From the NCBI GenBank assembly GCA_947626565.1, contig CANQSQ010000008.1, positions 1 through 53,119 of the forward strand: a stretch of 53,119 nt of DNA, written 5' to 3'. A model generated the notes under the pieces. It did no database searches and was not told the origin of the DNA. It worked only from the letters and a program-made list of their open reading frames with translations. Of this stretch, positions 7,728 to 16,333 are shown one piece after another; positions within the stretch are counted from its first letter, which is position 1; the number at the start of each line of letters is the position of its first letter. Origin of the DNA: an uncultured Bacilli bacterium. Lineage in GTDB: Bacteria; Bacillota_I; Bacilli_A; RF39; UBA660. The position numbers and the translations under genes are program-made.

Positions 7728-9579
7728 TATTATATCTCCTTAAATAAACCATTAATATGGAAATATCAGCTGGATTTACACCACTTATTCTAGAAGCTTG
7801 ACCTATTGTGGTAGGTGCTATTTCGGCTAATTTTTGTCTGGCTTCACTAGCTAAATTAGGAATGTCTTCGTAATTTATAGTACTTGGAATTTGTTTTTCT
7901 TCTAAAGCTAACATTTTTTCAGCTTCCTTGGTAGCTTTTTTGATATAACCAGCATATTTAGTATTAATTTCAACTTGTTCTTTTACTTCATCATTAAATG
8001 GTATATCAATAAATTTAGTAAGATGATTGATAGTAATTTCTGGTCTTTTTAATAAATCTAAAAGAGAAATACCATCTTTAAGAGGTGTTGATGAAATACT
8101 CTCAAGATAGTTATTTATATCTGGTTTAGGAGTTATACGATTAGTTTCTAATAAGTCATATAATTTTTTAATATTTTCTTTTTTAGTTTGGAATGCGGCA
8201 TATTTTTCTTCAGAAATAAGGCCTATTTTATAACCATAGTCACGTAATCGTAAATCGGCATTATCATTTCTTAGTAAAAGACGATATTCAGCACGAGACG
8301 TTAGTAGTCGATAAGGGTCTTTTACACCTTTTGTTACTAGGTCATCTATTAAGACACCGATATAAGATTCGTTTCTTTTTAAGATTAAGGGTTCTTTATT
8401 TTCTAATTTTAAAGAAGCATTTATTCCTGCAAGTAAACCTTGACCAGCAGCCTCTTCATAACCACTAGTACCGTTTATTTGACCGGCCGTATATAAATTT
8501 TCAATTATTTTAGTTTCAAGGGTTCTTTTTAATTGTTTTGAATCGATGGCATCATATTCTATGGCATAAGCATATTTCAAAATTTTAGCATTTTCAAGAC
8601 CTGGTAAAGAGTGAACCATCTCTTCTTGAACGTAGTGAGGCATACTAGTAGAAAAGCCTTGAAGATATATATCATCATAAGAAGTACTTTCGGGTTCTAA
8701 AAATAATTGATGACGTTCCTTATCTGAAAAACGAACTACTTTATCTTCTATAGATGGACAATATCTAGGACCAATTCCTTCGACATAACCTCCATACATA
8801 CTTGATTCATTTAAATGTTTTTTTATTATTTCATGGGTTTTAGGAGTAGTATAAATTAAATGACAGGGAACTTGATTAGTAACATCATAATATATTTTAT
8901 TGTCAAAGGAAAAGCTATGAGCTATAGCATCACCAGGTTCTAATTTAGTTTTACTATAATCAATAGAAGATTTTTCTATACGAGGAGGTGTTCCGGTTTT
9001 TAAACGAAGAATTTTAAAACCTAATTCTTTTAAGTGATCACTTAAATATAGTGATGTTTTTTCACCATGAGGACCACTAGAAGTTTTATTGGCTCCTGTT
9101 AAAATGACTGATTTTAAATAAGTACCTGTTGTTAAAATGACAGCTTGAGCTTTTATTATTGACTTGTCTGCTAATTCGACACCTACTACTTTATTATTTT
9201 CAACAAGAAGATGCTCTACCATGGCTTCTTTAATAGTAAGATTTGGAGTGTTTTGTAAGGTTTTTAACATTTCTTGAGGATAAGTTATTTTATCAGCTTG
9301 AGAACGTAAGGCTTGAACAGCGGGACCTTTTTTGGTATTTAACATTTTTACTTGAAGAGCAGCTTTATCAGCATTGCGACCCATTTCACCACCTAAGGCA
9401 TCAATTTCACGCACTACTATTCCTTTAGCAGGACCTCCTACGGATGGATTACAAGGCATGTCGGCAATATTTTTAATATTGGCTGTAATAAGTAAAGTTT
9501 GATGATTTTTTCTAGCAGCGACTAAGGAAGCTTCACAACCAGCATGGCCTCCTCCAACAACGATGATTTCATATTCCAT
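7720..9579 (-). CDS. mnmG: tRNA uridine 5-carboxymethylaminomethyl modification enzyme MnmG
   Basis: FAD-dependent partner of MnmE in making cmnm5U34 on tRNAs. Seen: N-terminal FAD fold with GGGHAGCEAS, the family block MPCNPSVGGPAKG, a second conserved block GTSGYEEAAGQGLLAG, and the C-terminal helical domain ending in the GVNPADISILMVYL motif used for tRNA and MnmE contact. Its 619 residues are normal. It lies 73 bp after mnmE and overlaps rsmG by 8 bp. Confidence 0.97.
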   Translation of the reverse strand: MEYEIIVVGGGHAGCEASLVAARKNHQTLLITANIKNIADMPCNPSVGGPAKGIVVREIDALGGEMGRNADKAALQVKMLNTKKGPAVQALRSQADKITYPQEMLKTLQNTPNLTIKEAMVEHLLVENNKVVGVELADKSIIKAQAVILTTGTYLKSVILTGANKTSSGPHGEKTSLYLSDHLKELGFKILRLKTGTPPRIEKSSIDYSKTKLEPGDAIAHSFSFDNKIYYDVTNQVPCHLIYTTPKTHEIIKKHLNESSMYGGYVEGIGPRYCPSIEDKVVRFSDKERHQLFLEPESTSYDDIYLQGFSTSMPHYVQEEMVHSLPGLENAKILKYAYAIEYDAIDSKQLKRTLETKIIENLYTAGQINGTSGYEEAAGQGLLAGINASLKLENKEPLILKRNESYIGVLIDDLVTKGVKDPYRLLTSRAEYRLLLRNDNADLRLRDYGYKIGLISEEKYAAFQTKKENIKKLYDLLETNRITPKPDINNYLESISSTPLKDGISLLDLLKRPEITINHLTKFIDIPFNDEVKEQVEINTKYAGYIKKATKEAEKMLALEEKQIPSTINYEDIPNLASEARQKLAEIAPTTIGQASRISGVNPADISILMVYLRRYNNG

Positions 9580-9652
9580 ATTTGTATTCCTTAATCTAAC
9601 TATGTAATTTTATAATAATTTACATATTAGATATTCCTTTCTTTTAGAAATA

Positions 9653-11002
9653 TTATTTTCCAACACAAAAGTTTTGAAAAAGATTATCAATTATTTCATC
9701 ACTATATGTTATACCAATTATTTCACCTAAAGAGTCAAAACATTCTTTTAAGTCAAGTTCAATCATATCAATAGGATTATCATTTTGTAAAGAGGTTTCA
9801 GCATCAAGTAAATTTTGATAGGCTTTTTTGGCTAAAGAAATTTGTCTAGTATTGGTTAAATAAGTATAGTCTTTAGATTTTATTTGTTCTAAATTAAATA
9901 ATTCTTTTATTTTTTCTTTTAAAGATATTATACCTTCTTCAGTTAAGGTATTGGTTGTAACGACATTGTCTAAATTGGGAATATTTATTTTTGATTCTAA
10001 GTCACTTTTATTTAAGACAATTATTCTAAGTTTGTTTTTAGTTTTGGCAAGTATTTCTTTATCTTCAGAAGATAGTTCTTCATTACTATTTAAAACAACA
10101 ATTACAAGGTCGGCATCTTCTATCATTGATAGACTTTTATCTACACCTATTTTTTCAACAAGATTATTAGTTTTTCTTATTCCGGCAGTATCAATAATAT
10201 TTAAAAGAATACCATCTAGATAGATTTCGCCTTCAACAATGTCTCTGGTAGTACCAGCGATATTAGTGACAATAGCTTTTTCTTCTTGAAGCAATCTATT
10301 TAAGAGACTGCTTTTACCAACATTTGGTTTACCAATTATTACTGTTTTTATACCATTTTTTAAATGAGATGAATTAATAGATTCTTTAATTAAATTTTGG
10401 AGCTCTGTTTGCATTTTTTTTATATCAGTAGCTATTTTTTCTTTAGTTACTACTTCAATATCATAGTACTCAGGATAATCAATGTTAACTTCAATGGATG
10501 ATAATAAATCCTTTAAATTATCGCGGAATTTTTCAATTAGTTTGGAGATATTACCTTTTAAACCAGATATAGCTAATTTTCTAGCTTCATCGCTTTTACT
10601 TTCAATTAAATCCATAACAGATTCACTTTCAACTAAATCTATTCTACCATTTAAAAAGGCCCGTTTAGTGAATTCACCAGCTTCGGCTAAGCGTGCTCCA
10701 CTTAATAAACACGCTTCTAAAACTTTATTAGTAGCAATTATACCTCCGTGACAATTGATTTCTACTACATCTTCTGTGGTAAAAGTTTTAGGAGCTAACA
10801 TTACTGATACTAATACTTCATCAATGGTTTCATCATTATATACAATATGTCCGTAAGAAATAGTATGGGATTTTACTTTAGATAAATCCTTGCCTTTAAA
10901 AATTTTATTCGCTATAGAAATAGCTTCATTTCCACTTAATCTAACAATAGAAATAGCCCCTACTCCTAAGGCTGTTGAAATAGCCACGATTGTATCATTC
11001 AT
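9653..11002 (-). CDS. mnmE: tRNA modification GTPase MnmE
   Basis: Potassium-activated GTPase of 449 residues that acts with MnmG on tRNA wobble uridines. Seen: N-terminal formyl-tetrahydrofolate-binding domain, G domain with GKPNVGKSSLLN, the TTRD switch, DTAGIR and NKSD, then the helical domain closing in FCVGK. The cysteine of that C-terminal CxGK motif is the conserved functional residue. An extended -10 promoter and a GGAGGGG ribosome binding site lie upstream. First gene of its operon. Confidence 0.97.
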   Translation of the reverse strand: MNDTIVAISTALGVGAISIVRLSGNEAISIANKIFKGKDLSKVKSHTISYGHIVYNDETIDEVLVSVMLAPKTFTTEDVVEINCHGGIIATNKVLEACLLSGARLAEAGEFTKRAFLNGRIDLVESESVMDLIESKSDEARKLAISGLKGNISKLIEKFRDNLKDLLSSIEVNIDYPEYYDIEVVTKEKIATDIKKMQTELQNLIKESINSSHLKNGIKTVIIGKPNVGKSSLLNRLLQEEKAIVTNIAGTTRDIVEGEIYLDGILLNIIDTAGIRKTNNLVEKIGVDKSLSMIEDADLVIVVLNSNEELSSEDKEILAKTKNKLRIIVLNKSDLESKINIPNLDNVVTTNTLTEEGIISLKEKIKELFNLEQIKSKDYTYLTNTRQISLAKKAYQNLLDAETSLQNDNPIDMIELDLKECFDSLGEIIGITYSDEIIDNLFQNFCVGK

Positions 11003-11026
11003 GGTACCCCTCCTTTTTCTGTTGAT

Positions 11027-11035
11027 ATTATAGCA
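11027..11035 (-). promoter_or_regulatory. Extended -10 promoter of mnmE operon
   Basis: The minus strand reads TATGCTATAAT, an extended -10 element with a perfect hexamer. No good -35 is visible, as expected of this class. It lies directly after the jag terminator. Confidence 0.65.
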
Positions 11036-11041
11036 TATTTT

Positions 11042-11069
11042 AAAGAAAAAAAGAAGAATTAATCTTCTT
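11042..11069 (-). terminator. Terminator of the rpmH-rnpA-yidC-jag operon
   Basis: The minus strand has a seven-base AAGAAGA/TCTTCTT stem with a five-base loop that contains the jag stop codon, followed by a T-rich tract. Confidence 0.65.
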
Positions 11070-11673
11070 TTGGTTTTATTACTACATAACGATTAGGTTC
11101 TTCTCCTTCACTTTCCGTATAAACCTTTTTGTTATTAGTTAAAATATTATGAATTATTCTTCTTTCATATGAATTCATTGGATCTAATTTAGCAGCTATT
11201 TTGGTTTGAGCAACTTCTCTAGCTACTTTTTTAGCAAGGGACTCTAATATTTTGTCATGCTTTTCTTTGTAATTATTTATATCAAGTATAAATTTAAAGG
11301 ATTTGCCTAGTTCTTTATTAATATGTTGATTAACTATAGTAGATAAGGCTTTTAAATTCTTACCATTTTTACCAATTATAATTGAATCATTATCAGAATA
11401 AATAGTATAAGTAGGCACTTCATCTTTATTTTTTATTTCAATATTAGCCGTTACGCCCATATTTTTAAGAAGTTTTTGCGTAAAGTCTTTTATGTATTTA
11501 ACAACTTCTCTTCTTTCAATTACTTCTATTTCTACTTTTTTACTCTTAAAGATACCACCTTTAGTTTCACTTATTTCTCTAATAATTAGATTATTTTCTG
11601 TTTCTTGTAAATCAATAGTAGCATTATTAATGGCTTCTTCTTTTGTTTTTCCAATATAATTATGCTTTTCCAT
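11059..11673 (-). CDS. jag: RNA-binding protein Jag/KhpB
   Basis: Cytosolic RNA-binding protein of 204 residues, the SpoIIIJ-associated protein, linked to cell-shape and division control with KhpA. Seen in order: Jag-N domain (residues 1-50, with the KTKEEAI and KGGIFKSKKVEIEV motifs), a KH domain containing the loop GKNGKNL, and an R3H domain with the ERRIIHNIL region. Overlaps yidC by 14 bp, the usual yidC-jag pair. Confidence 0.95.
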   Translation of the reverse strand: MEKHNYIGKTKEEAINNATIDLQETENNLIIREISETKGGIFKSKKVEIEVIERREVVKYIKDFTQKLLKNMGVTANIEIKNKDEVPTYTIYSDNDSIIIGKNGKNLKALSTIVNQHINKELGKSFKFILDINNYKEKHDKILESLAKKVAREVAQTKIAAKLDPMNSYERRIIHNILTNNKKVYTESEGEEPNRYVVIKPKED

Positions 11674-12592
11674 GTACTTCTTTACTCCTTTTCACTGCTA
11701 TATTTTGAATTATGGTAAATACATTAGATGTTACCCAGTATATTCCTAAGCCTGAAGGCATGAATATTGCTGTAATAATAATCATTCCAGACATCATAAT
11801 AGGCATCATTTTCATTGATGGATCTTGCATATTACCAGTTGAATTCATTTTAAAGGAATAGAATGTTGTGCCGGCAATAATTAACATTAAGATAACATAT
11901 GAATAGAATGTTGTTGCCCCTATTCCAACAGCTGGAGTTGTACCTAATTGGAGACCTAGTAATTTATCTTCAAAGATAGCTGGGGTTCTTTGGATGGCTT
12001 CTAAAAAAGCAATGAATAATGGTAATTGTAAAAAGGCAAATAAACAACCTGACAAAGGATTTATATTGTATTTTTTATAGACCATCATCATTTCTTGATT
12101 TTGTCTAATCATTGATTCTTGATCTTCTTTACCACGGTATTTTCTTTGAATTCTATCTAATTCAGGCTGAGCCTTTTTTATCAATTCAGATTGCATAGCT
12201 GTTTTTTTAGTAACTGGGAAAGCTAATAATCTTATAGCAAGTGTTACTAAAATAACAGACATACCATAATTTTTAACTAATTTACCTATTATAATAAGGA
12301 TGAAAGCTAGTGGTTTTACAAAAATACTATTCCATAAACCTTCATACTTACCAGAAGTAATTTTAAACTCACTACATTTAGGTAACTTAGAAATATTTAC
12401 TTTATACTTTTCATATGTTTTTATGCTTTCTTTATTGGTTGGCTGACATAAAATATTCTCTGTTAGATTTTGACCAGTCAATTCATTTTTTATTGGTTTA
12501 TTATCTTTGTCAGTTAAAACTTTGGTACAACCGGTAGTTAAAAGTAATAGACATAAGATAATTAATAATTTTAACTTATTATTTTTTTTCAT
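11660..12592 (-). CDS. yidC: Membrane protein insertase YidC (SpoIIIJ/OxaA1 type)
   Basis: Insertase of 310 residues that places proteins into the membrane; SpoIIIJ-type versions are also needed for forespore development. Seen: lipoprotein signal peptide with lipobox LTTGC (Cys22 the lipidated residue), then five membrane segments typical of the Gram-positive short form. The conserved groove arginine lies in VTLAIRLLAFPV. The segment PLSGCLFAFLQLPLFIAF is the family signature. It overlaps rnpA and jag by 14 bp each, so all three are probably translationally coupled. Confidence 0.96.
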   Translation of the reverse strand: MKKNNKLKLLIILCLLLLTTGCTKVLTDKDNKPIKNELTGQNLTENILCQPTNKESIKTYEKYKVNISKLPKCSEFKITSGKYEGLWNSIFVKPLAFILIIIGKLVKNYGMSVILVTLAIRLLAFPVTKKTAMQSELIKKAQPELDRIQRKYRGKEDQESMIRQNQEMMMVYKKYNINPLSGCLFAFLQLPLFIAFLEAIQRTPAIFEDKLLGLQLGTTPAVGIGATTFYSYVILMLIIAGTTFYSFKMNSTGNMQDPSMKMMPIMMSGMIIITAIFMPSGLGIYWVTSNVFTIIQNIAVKRSKEVHGKA

Positions 12593-12929
12593 AAGTCCTA
12601 CCCTTTCCTATTTTTGTCATGAGAGTGAAAAAATCATTTTCTAATTCTTGGAAAGTTCTTTCTTCTGCTCCTTTTCTAAATATTATAATATAATCTTTCT
12701 GATTATTATAGTCTTTTTTGTAATTATCAATAATTGCTCGTATTTTTCTCTTGTATTTGTTACGAAAAACGGCATTACCTAATTTTTTACTTACAGAGAT
12801 ACCAAAACGGTCATATGGAAGTTCATTATTTTGATAATAAATGATATAACTTTTATTTTTTTGAAAATTTTTTTGTTTTATTATTTTTTCAAAGTCTCTG
12901 GCATTTTTGACAATATAAAGTTTTCTCAT
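12579..12929 (-). CDS. rnpA: Ribonuclease P protein component
   Basis: Basic 116-residue protein subunit of RNase P, which matures tRNA 5' ends. The signature region reads GNAVFRNKYKRKIRAI; the canonical RNR motif is RNK here, a tolerated change. A GGGGAG ribosome binding site precedes the ATG. A hairpin terminator lies between rpmH and rnpA, which would lower rnpA output relative to L34. Confidence 0.95.
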   Translation of the reverse strand: MRKLYIVKNARDFEKIIKQKNFQKNKSYIIYYQNNELPYDRFGISVSKKLGNAVFRNKYKRKIRAIIDNYKKDYNNQKDYIIIFRKGAEERTFQELENDFFTLMTKIGKGRTYEKK

Positions 12930-12953
12930 ATTACTCCCCTATTCTTTAAAAGT

Positions 12954-12977
12954 AAAAAACCACTGTTAAGCAGCGGT
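12954..12977 (-). terminator. Terminator/attenuator between rpmH and rnpA
   Basis: The minus strand forms ACCGCTG-CTTAA-CAGTGGT with one G-U pair, followed by five T. Placed inside an operon, it probably lets only part of transcription reach rnpA. Confidence 0.75.
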
Positions 12978-12980
12978 ATT

Positions 12981-13103
12981 TTATGCGCAAAGTTTTTTAC
13001 GTCCTTTGCGACGACGACGATTCAAAATATTTGTTTTTTTGCGAGCAAAGAAGCCAAGTCTCTTTGCTTTCTTATTGTTATTTGGTTGATAAGTTCTTTT
13101 CAT
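12981..13103 (-). CDS. rpmH: 50S ribosomal protein L34, shortened
   Basis: The minus strand encodes a 40-residue basic protein starting MKRTYQPNNNKKAKRLGFFA and ending RRRRKGRKKLCA. It is unmistakably L34, but shorter than the usual 44 residues. The N and C blocks are intact, so about four residues are missing from the middle, between the ARKKT and NRRRR segments. A GGAGGTGG ribosome binding site and a consensus promoter lie upstream. It is the first gene of the leftward operon and sits next to oriC as in most bacteria. Too short for a long-ORF search. Confidence 0.95.
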   Translation of the reverse strand: MKRTYQPNNNKKAKRLGFFARKKTNILNRRRRKGRKKLCA

Positions 13104-13133
13104 TAGTTCCACCTCCAGACATAAATCTACATT

Positions 13134-13163
13134 ATTATAATAATAATATCACCTTTTTGTCAA
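13134..13163 (-). promoter_or_regulatory. SigmaA-type promoter of rpmH
   Basis: The minus strand reads TTGACA, 18 bases, TATAAT: both hexamers are perfect. It drives the rpmH-rnpA-yidC-jag operon away from the origin. Confidence 0.85.
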
Positions 13164-13503
13164 TTAAAACTTATAAATTTAGGTAGGACAACTATTTTTT
13201 TTAACATTTTCAACAGGTATGTGGAAAGGATAAGTATTGGTTGTTAAAAAAAATTTGTGGAAAATGTGGAAAACTCAACTTTAACCATATATATCAAAGG
13301 TTTAAATTGTTGATAAAACTGTGGATTTTGTGGGGATAATTTTTTTTTGAGAAAAAGCATTTATTTTTTTCACAAGTTAGAGTACACTATACCTAGTCAA
13401 AATTTTTGTGGCCTTTAGAGGAAAATTTTATAAAAAAAATAGTTTCTTTTTTTTATAAATTAAGGTACACTAAAGCTAATTAAATCAAGTGGGGTGATGG
13501 AAG
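13164..13503. other. oriC: Left part of oriC (rpmH-dnaA intergenic region)
   Basis: AT-rich region of about 340 bp between the divergent rpmH and dnaA genes. It holds a cluster of DnaA-box-like 9-mers in the TGTGGATAA orientation: 13220-13228 (two mismatches), 13256-13264 and 13265-13273 (one mismatch each, directly abutting), 13320-13328 (two mismatches) and 13331-13339 (one mismatch). Two TACACT elements at 13382 and 13466 may be -10 boxes for dnaA. Position, cluster and strand switch match the incAB half of Bacillus-type oriC. The unwinding element cannot be placed by eye. Confidence 0.85.
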
Positions 13504-14892
13504 ATGAATGTTGATATTTTGTGGTCTAAATTTTTAGATTCAATAAAAGATGAAATGACGACATTATCTTTTACTACTTGGTTTTCGGAAACAAAACTTT
13601 ATAAGTTAGATAATGATAAGGCTTATATAATTGTACCAATGCCGATTCATAAAATTCATTTAATAGATAATTATAATGACTTGATTGTTAATAAAATTAA
13701 TGAAATAACGGGTTCTAACTATGAATTAGTCTTTTTATTAGAAGAAGAGGCTGCTGAATTAGAAAATCAAAAGCAAAAACAAGAAAATAGAGAGCAAGTA
13801 ATTGCCGTTGATAATTTAGTACAGGCTAATAGTTATGTTCATTCAAATTTAAATAATAAATATTCCTTTGATAATTTTATTGTTGGTAATAGTAATAAAT
13901 TTGCTCATGCAGCGGCTTTATCGGTAGCAGAAAATCCTGGAAGTATGTATAATCCACTGTTTATTTACGGAAATAGTGGGCTAGGGAAGACACATTTAAT
14001 GCATGCTATTGGTAATTATATTGTGGAAAATTCTAATAAACGAGTGTTATATGTTACAAGTGATCAATTTATCCAAGATTTTATAGGGATAAATAAGAAA
14101 GATGAAAATGATACAAACTTTAATTACGTTGATTTTTTTAAAAATAAATATCGGAATATTGATGTTTTAATAATAGATGACATTCAGTTTCTGGGTGGAG
14201 CATCGAAAACACAACAAGAATTTTTTCACACTTTTAATACTTTATATAATGATAGTAAGCAAATTATTATATCTTCTGATCGGTCTCCTGATGATTTAAA
14301 ATTGTTAGAAGAACGTCTGAGAACACGCTTTTGTTGGGGATTAATGGTTAATATATGGCCACCAGATTTTAATTTAAAAACAGAAATAATTAAGAAAAAG
14401 ATTATTGCAGGTAATTTTGAAAAAGAAATTCCAGAAGACGTTGTGGAATATATTGCATCTAATATCGGTCCTGATGTTAGACAGTTAGAAGGTTCGATTA
14501 CGAGACTTATTGCTTATTCCACAATTATGGGTGGAGCAGATATTACGTTAGATTTAGCTATTGAAGCCTTGAAAGACTTTATTAGTAAAGGAATTGGTGA
14601 AAAAAACGATGTCCATAGAATTCAAAAAATAGTAGCGGAATATTTTCAAATATCAGTAGAAGATATCAGAAGTAAAAAAAGAAGTTCTAATATTTCTTTT
14701 CCAAGGCAGATTGCCATATACTTGTGTAGAACTATGACGAGTGAGTCTTTTCCAAAGATTGGTATTGAATTTGGAGGAAAAGATCATACAACAATAATGT
14801 ATTCAGTGGAAAAGATTGAAAAAGAAATAAAAGTTAATAAAGATTTGGCTAATATAATAGAAAAATTAAAGAAAGATATTGGGGTTGTATAA
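13504..14892 (+). CDS. dnaA: Chromosomal replication initiator DnaA
   Basis: AAA+ initiator of 462 residues that binds DnaA boxes and opens the origin. Seen: N-terminal helicase-loading domain I (LWSKFLDSIKDEM), a variable linker at about residues 85-120, Walker A GNSGLGKTH, Walker B LIIDDIQFL, and a C-terminal DNA-binding domain with the DHTT signature (GGKDHTTIMYS) that reads the box. A GGGGTGATGG ribosome binding site precedes the ATG. Perfect or near-perfect boxes lie in both flanking gaps and in the array after gyrA. Autoregulation through the upstream boxes is likely. Confidence 0.98.
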   Translation: MNVDILWSKFLDSIKDEMTTLSFTTWFSETKLYKLDNDKAYIIVPMPIHKIHLIDNYNDLIVNKINEITGSNYELVFLLEEEAAELENQKQKQENREQVIAVDNLVQANSYVHSNLNNKYSFDNFIVGNSNKFAHAAALSVAENPGSMYNPLFIYGNSGLGKTHLMHAIGNYIVENSNKRVLYVTSDQFIQDFIGINKKDENDTNFNYVDFFKNKYRNIDVLIIDDIQFLGGASKTQQEFFHTFNTLYNDSKQIIISSDRSPDDLKLLEERLRTRFCWGLMVNIWPPDFNLKTEIIKKKIIAGNFEKEIPEDVVEYIASNIGPDVRQLEGSITRLIAYSTIMGGADITLDLAIEALKDFISKGIGEKNDVHRIQKIVAEYFQISVEDIRSKKRSSNISFPRQIAIYLCRTMTSESFPKIGIEFGGKDHTTIMYSVEKIEKEIKVNKDLANIIEKLKKDIGVV

Positions 14893-15023
14893 AAGTAGAA
14901 GATTATTCATAAATTATCCACAGCAAAATTTTAGGAAAAGGTTTATAAAATAAAGAAAAAAATGACTTTTAAACTTTTTCCACAGTAATAATATAAAAAA
15001 TAAATTAGAAAGAAGGAATATAT
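14893..15023. other. oriC: Right part of oriC (dnaA-dnaN intergenic region)
   Basis: AT-rich gap with a perfect DnaA box TTATCCACA at 14914-14922 and TTTTCCACA at 14976-14984 (one mismatch), followed by a run of A/T bases before the dnaN ribosome binding site. In Bacillus the unwinding element with DnaA-trios lies in this gap, so the AT tract after 14984 is the best candidate here. Confidence 0.75.
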
Positions 15024-16151
15024 ATGAAATTAACAATTAAAAAGGAATTATTATTAGAAGCTTTAAATAAAGTTTCCAAAGCAATCTCTACAAAAAACTT
15101 AATACCTGTATTAGCAGGAATAAAATTTGAACTAAAAAAGAAGAAATTAACTTTAACAGCTAGTGATAATGATATTACAATTCAAACAAGTATAGAAGTA
15201 GATAATGAAGAAGATTTTAAAGTAGATAGAGAAGGTAGTATTATTATTCAAGGTAAATATATTTTAGATATAGTTAGAAAATTACCTGATGATTATATAA
15301 ATATAGAAGTAGTAGATGATTTGAAAATATTAATTTACACAGAAAAAAGTGAATTTAATTTAAATGGAATTAATGAAAGTGAATATCCTAACATAGGTTT
15401 AGAAGAAGGAAAGAAGAAAATAGATATTAAAGCTGGAGTATTTAGAAGTATTGTTAATCAAACAGCATTTGCTTCTTCAAATGAAGAAAGTAAACCTATT
15501 TTAACTGGTATTAATTTTAATATAGTAGGGGATGTATTAGAATGTAATTCAACAGATTCTTATCGGTTAGCTAGAAAAGTAGTAAAATTAGATAAAAGTA
15601 GTGAAGATAGCTATAATATTGTTATACCTAGTCATAATATATTGGAGTTTGTTAAAATCTTAGGTGATGATGAAGAAATAGTTGAATTACATATATTTAG
15701 TAATAAAATATTGTTTAAAACAGGTAATTTAAAATTTGAGTCACGATTAATAAATGGAACATATCCTAATACTTCTAATTTGTTACCAGATGATTCTTTT
15801 TTGATAGTAAGTACAGATTTAGAGGAATTTTATAATGTTATTGATAGAGTTAGTATACTTACTAGTGATAAAGAAAAGAATATTGTTACATTAGAAACTA
15901 ATGAAGATTCATTAATTTTAAGAAGTAGTTCAGCAGAGATTGGTAGAGTAGAAGAAAAAATGACTATTAAGAAGAATAATAGTGAAAATATAAAAATATC
16001 TTTTAGTGCTAAATATATGATGGAAGCTTTAAAAAGTTTTTCCACAAAAACGGTGGATATTCATTTTGTGGGAGAAATTAAGCCTATTTTAATTAAATCA
16101 AGCGAAGATGAAACATTAACACAATTAGTTTTACCGATAAGAACATATTAA
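15024..16151 (+). CDS. dnaN: DNA polymerase III sliding clamp (beta subunit)
   Basis: Ring-shaped processivity clamp of 375 residues. Seen: three repeated clamp domains, starting MKLTIKKELLLEALNKVSKA and ending in the conserved LVLPIRTY, the usual clamp C terminus. An AGAAGG ribosome binding site precedes the ATG. It lies 131 bp after dnaA, the usual pairing. A terminator directly follows, so dnaA-dnaN form a unit separate from recF. Confidence 0.97.
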   Translation: MKLTIKKELLLEALNKVSKAISTKNLIPVLAGIKFELKKKKLTLTASDNDITIQTSIEVDNEEDFKVDREGSIIIQGKYILDIVRKLPDDYINIEVVDDLKILIYTEKSEFNLNGINESEYPNIGLEEGKKKIDIKAGVFRSIVNQTAFASSNEESKPILTGINFNIVGDVLECNSTDSYRLARKVVKLDKSSEDSYNIVIPSHNILEFVKILGDDEEIVELHIFSNKILFKTGNLKFESRLINGTYPNTSNLLPDDSFLIVSTDLEEFYNVIDRVSILTSDKEKNIVTLETNEDSLILRSSSAEIGRVEEKMTIKKNNSENIKISFSAKYMMEALKSFSTKTVDIHFVGEIKPILIKSSEDETLTQLVLPIRTY

Positions 16152-16155
16152 AAAT

Positions 16156-16188
16156 AAAGAGCTTTGACGAAAAAAGTTCTTTTTTTTT
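16156..16188 (+). terminator. Terminator after dnaN
   Basis: A ten-base stem AAAGAGCTTT/AAAGTTCTTT with one G-U pair and a seven-base loop is followed by seven or more T. Confidence 0.75.
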
Positions 16189-16249
16189 GGTAAAAAAAAG
16201 GTTTTTTCTAAAAATTTTGTATATATATAGTAGAAAATATTATTTAGGC

Positions 16250-16316
16250 GACAAAATATGACAAAATTCGACAAAATAATATGATAAATTAAAACATGAA
16301 AACAAATTTTGTTTTC
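16250..16316 (+). promoter_or_regulatory. comK promoter with phased direct repeats and a 19-bp inverted repeat
   Basis: Three copies of GACAAAAT begin at 16250, 16260 and 16270, exactly one helical turn apart. The promoter ATGACA, 16 bases, TATGAT (16258-16285) is embedded in them. Just downstream, GAAAACAAATTTTGTTTTC (16298-16316) has perfect nine-base arms around one base and would overlap the start of the transcript, before the AAGGGGGA ribosome binding site. It may be an operator; its AAAA/TTTT character recalls ComK boxes (AAAA-N5-TTTT), which would mean autoregulation. That is inference. Confidence 0.5.
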
Positions 16317-16333
16317 TAAGGGGGAATTTTATA

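Noticed and set aside
12831-13186. Plus-strand frames over rnpA and rpmH
   Set aside because: Antisense shadows of the leftward ribosomal genes.
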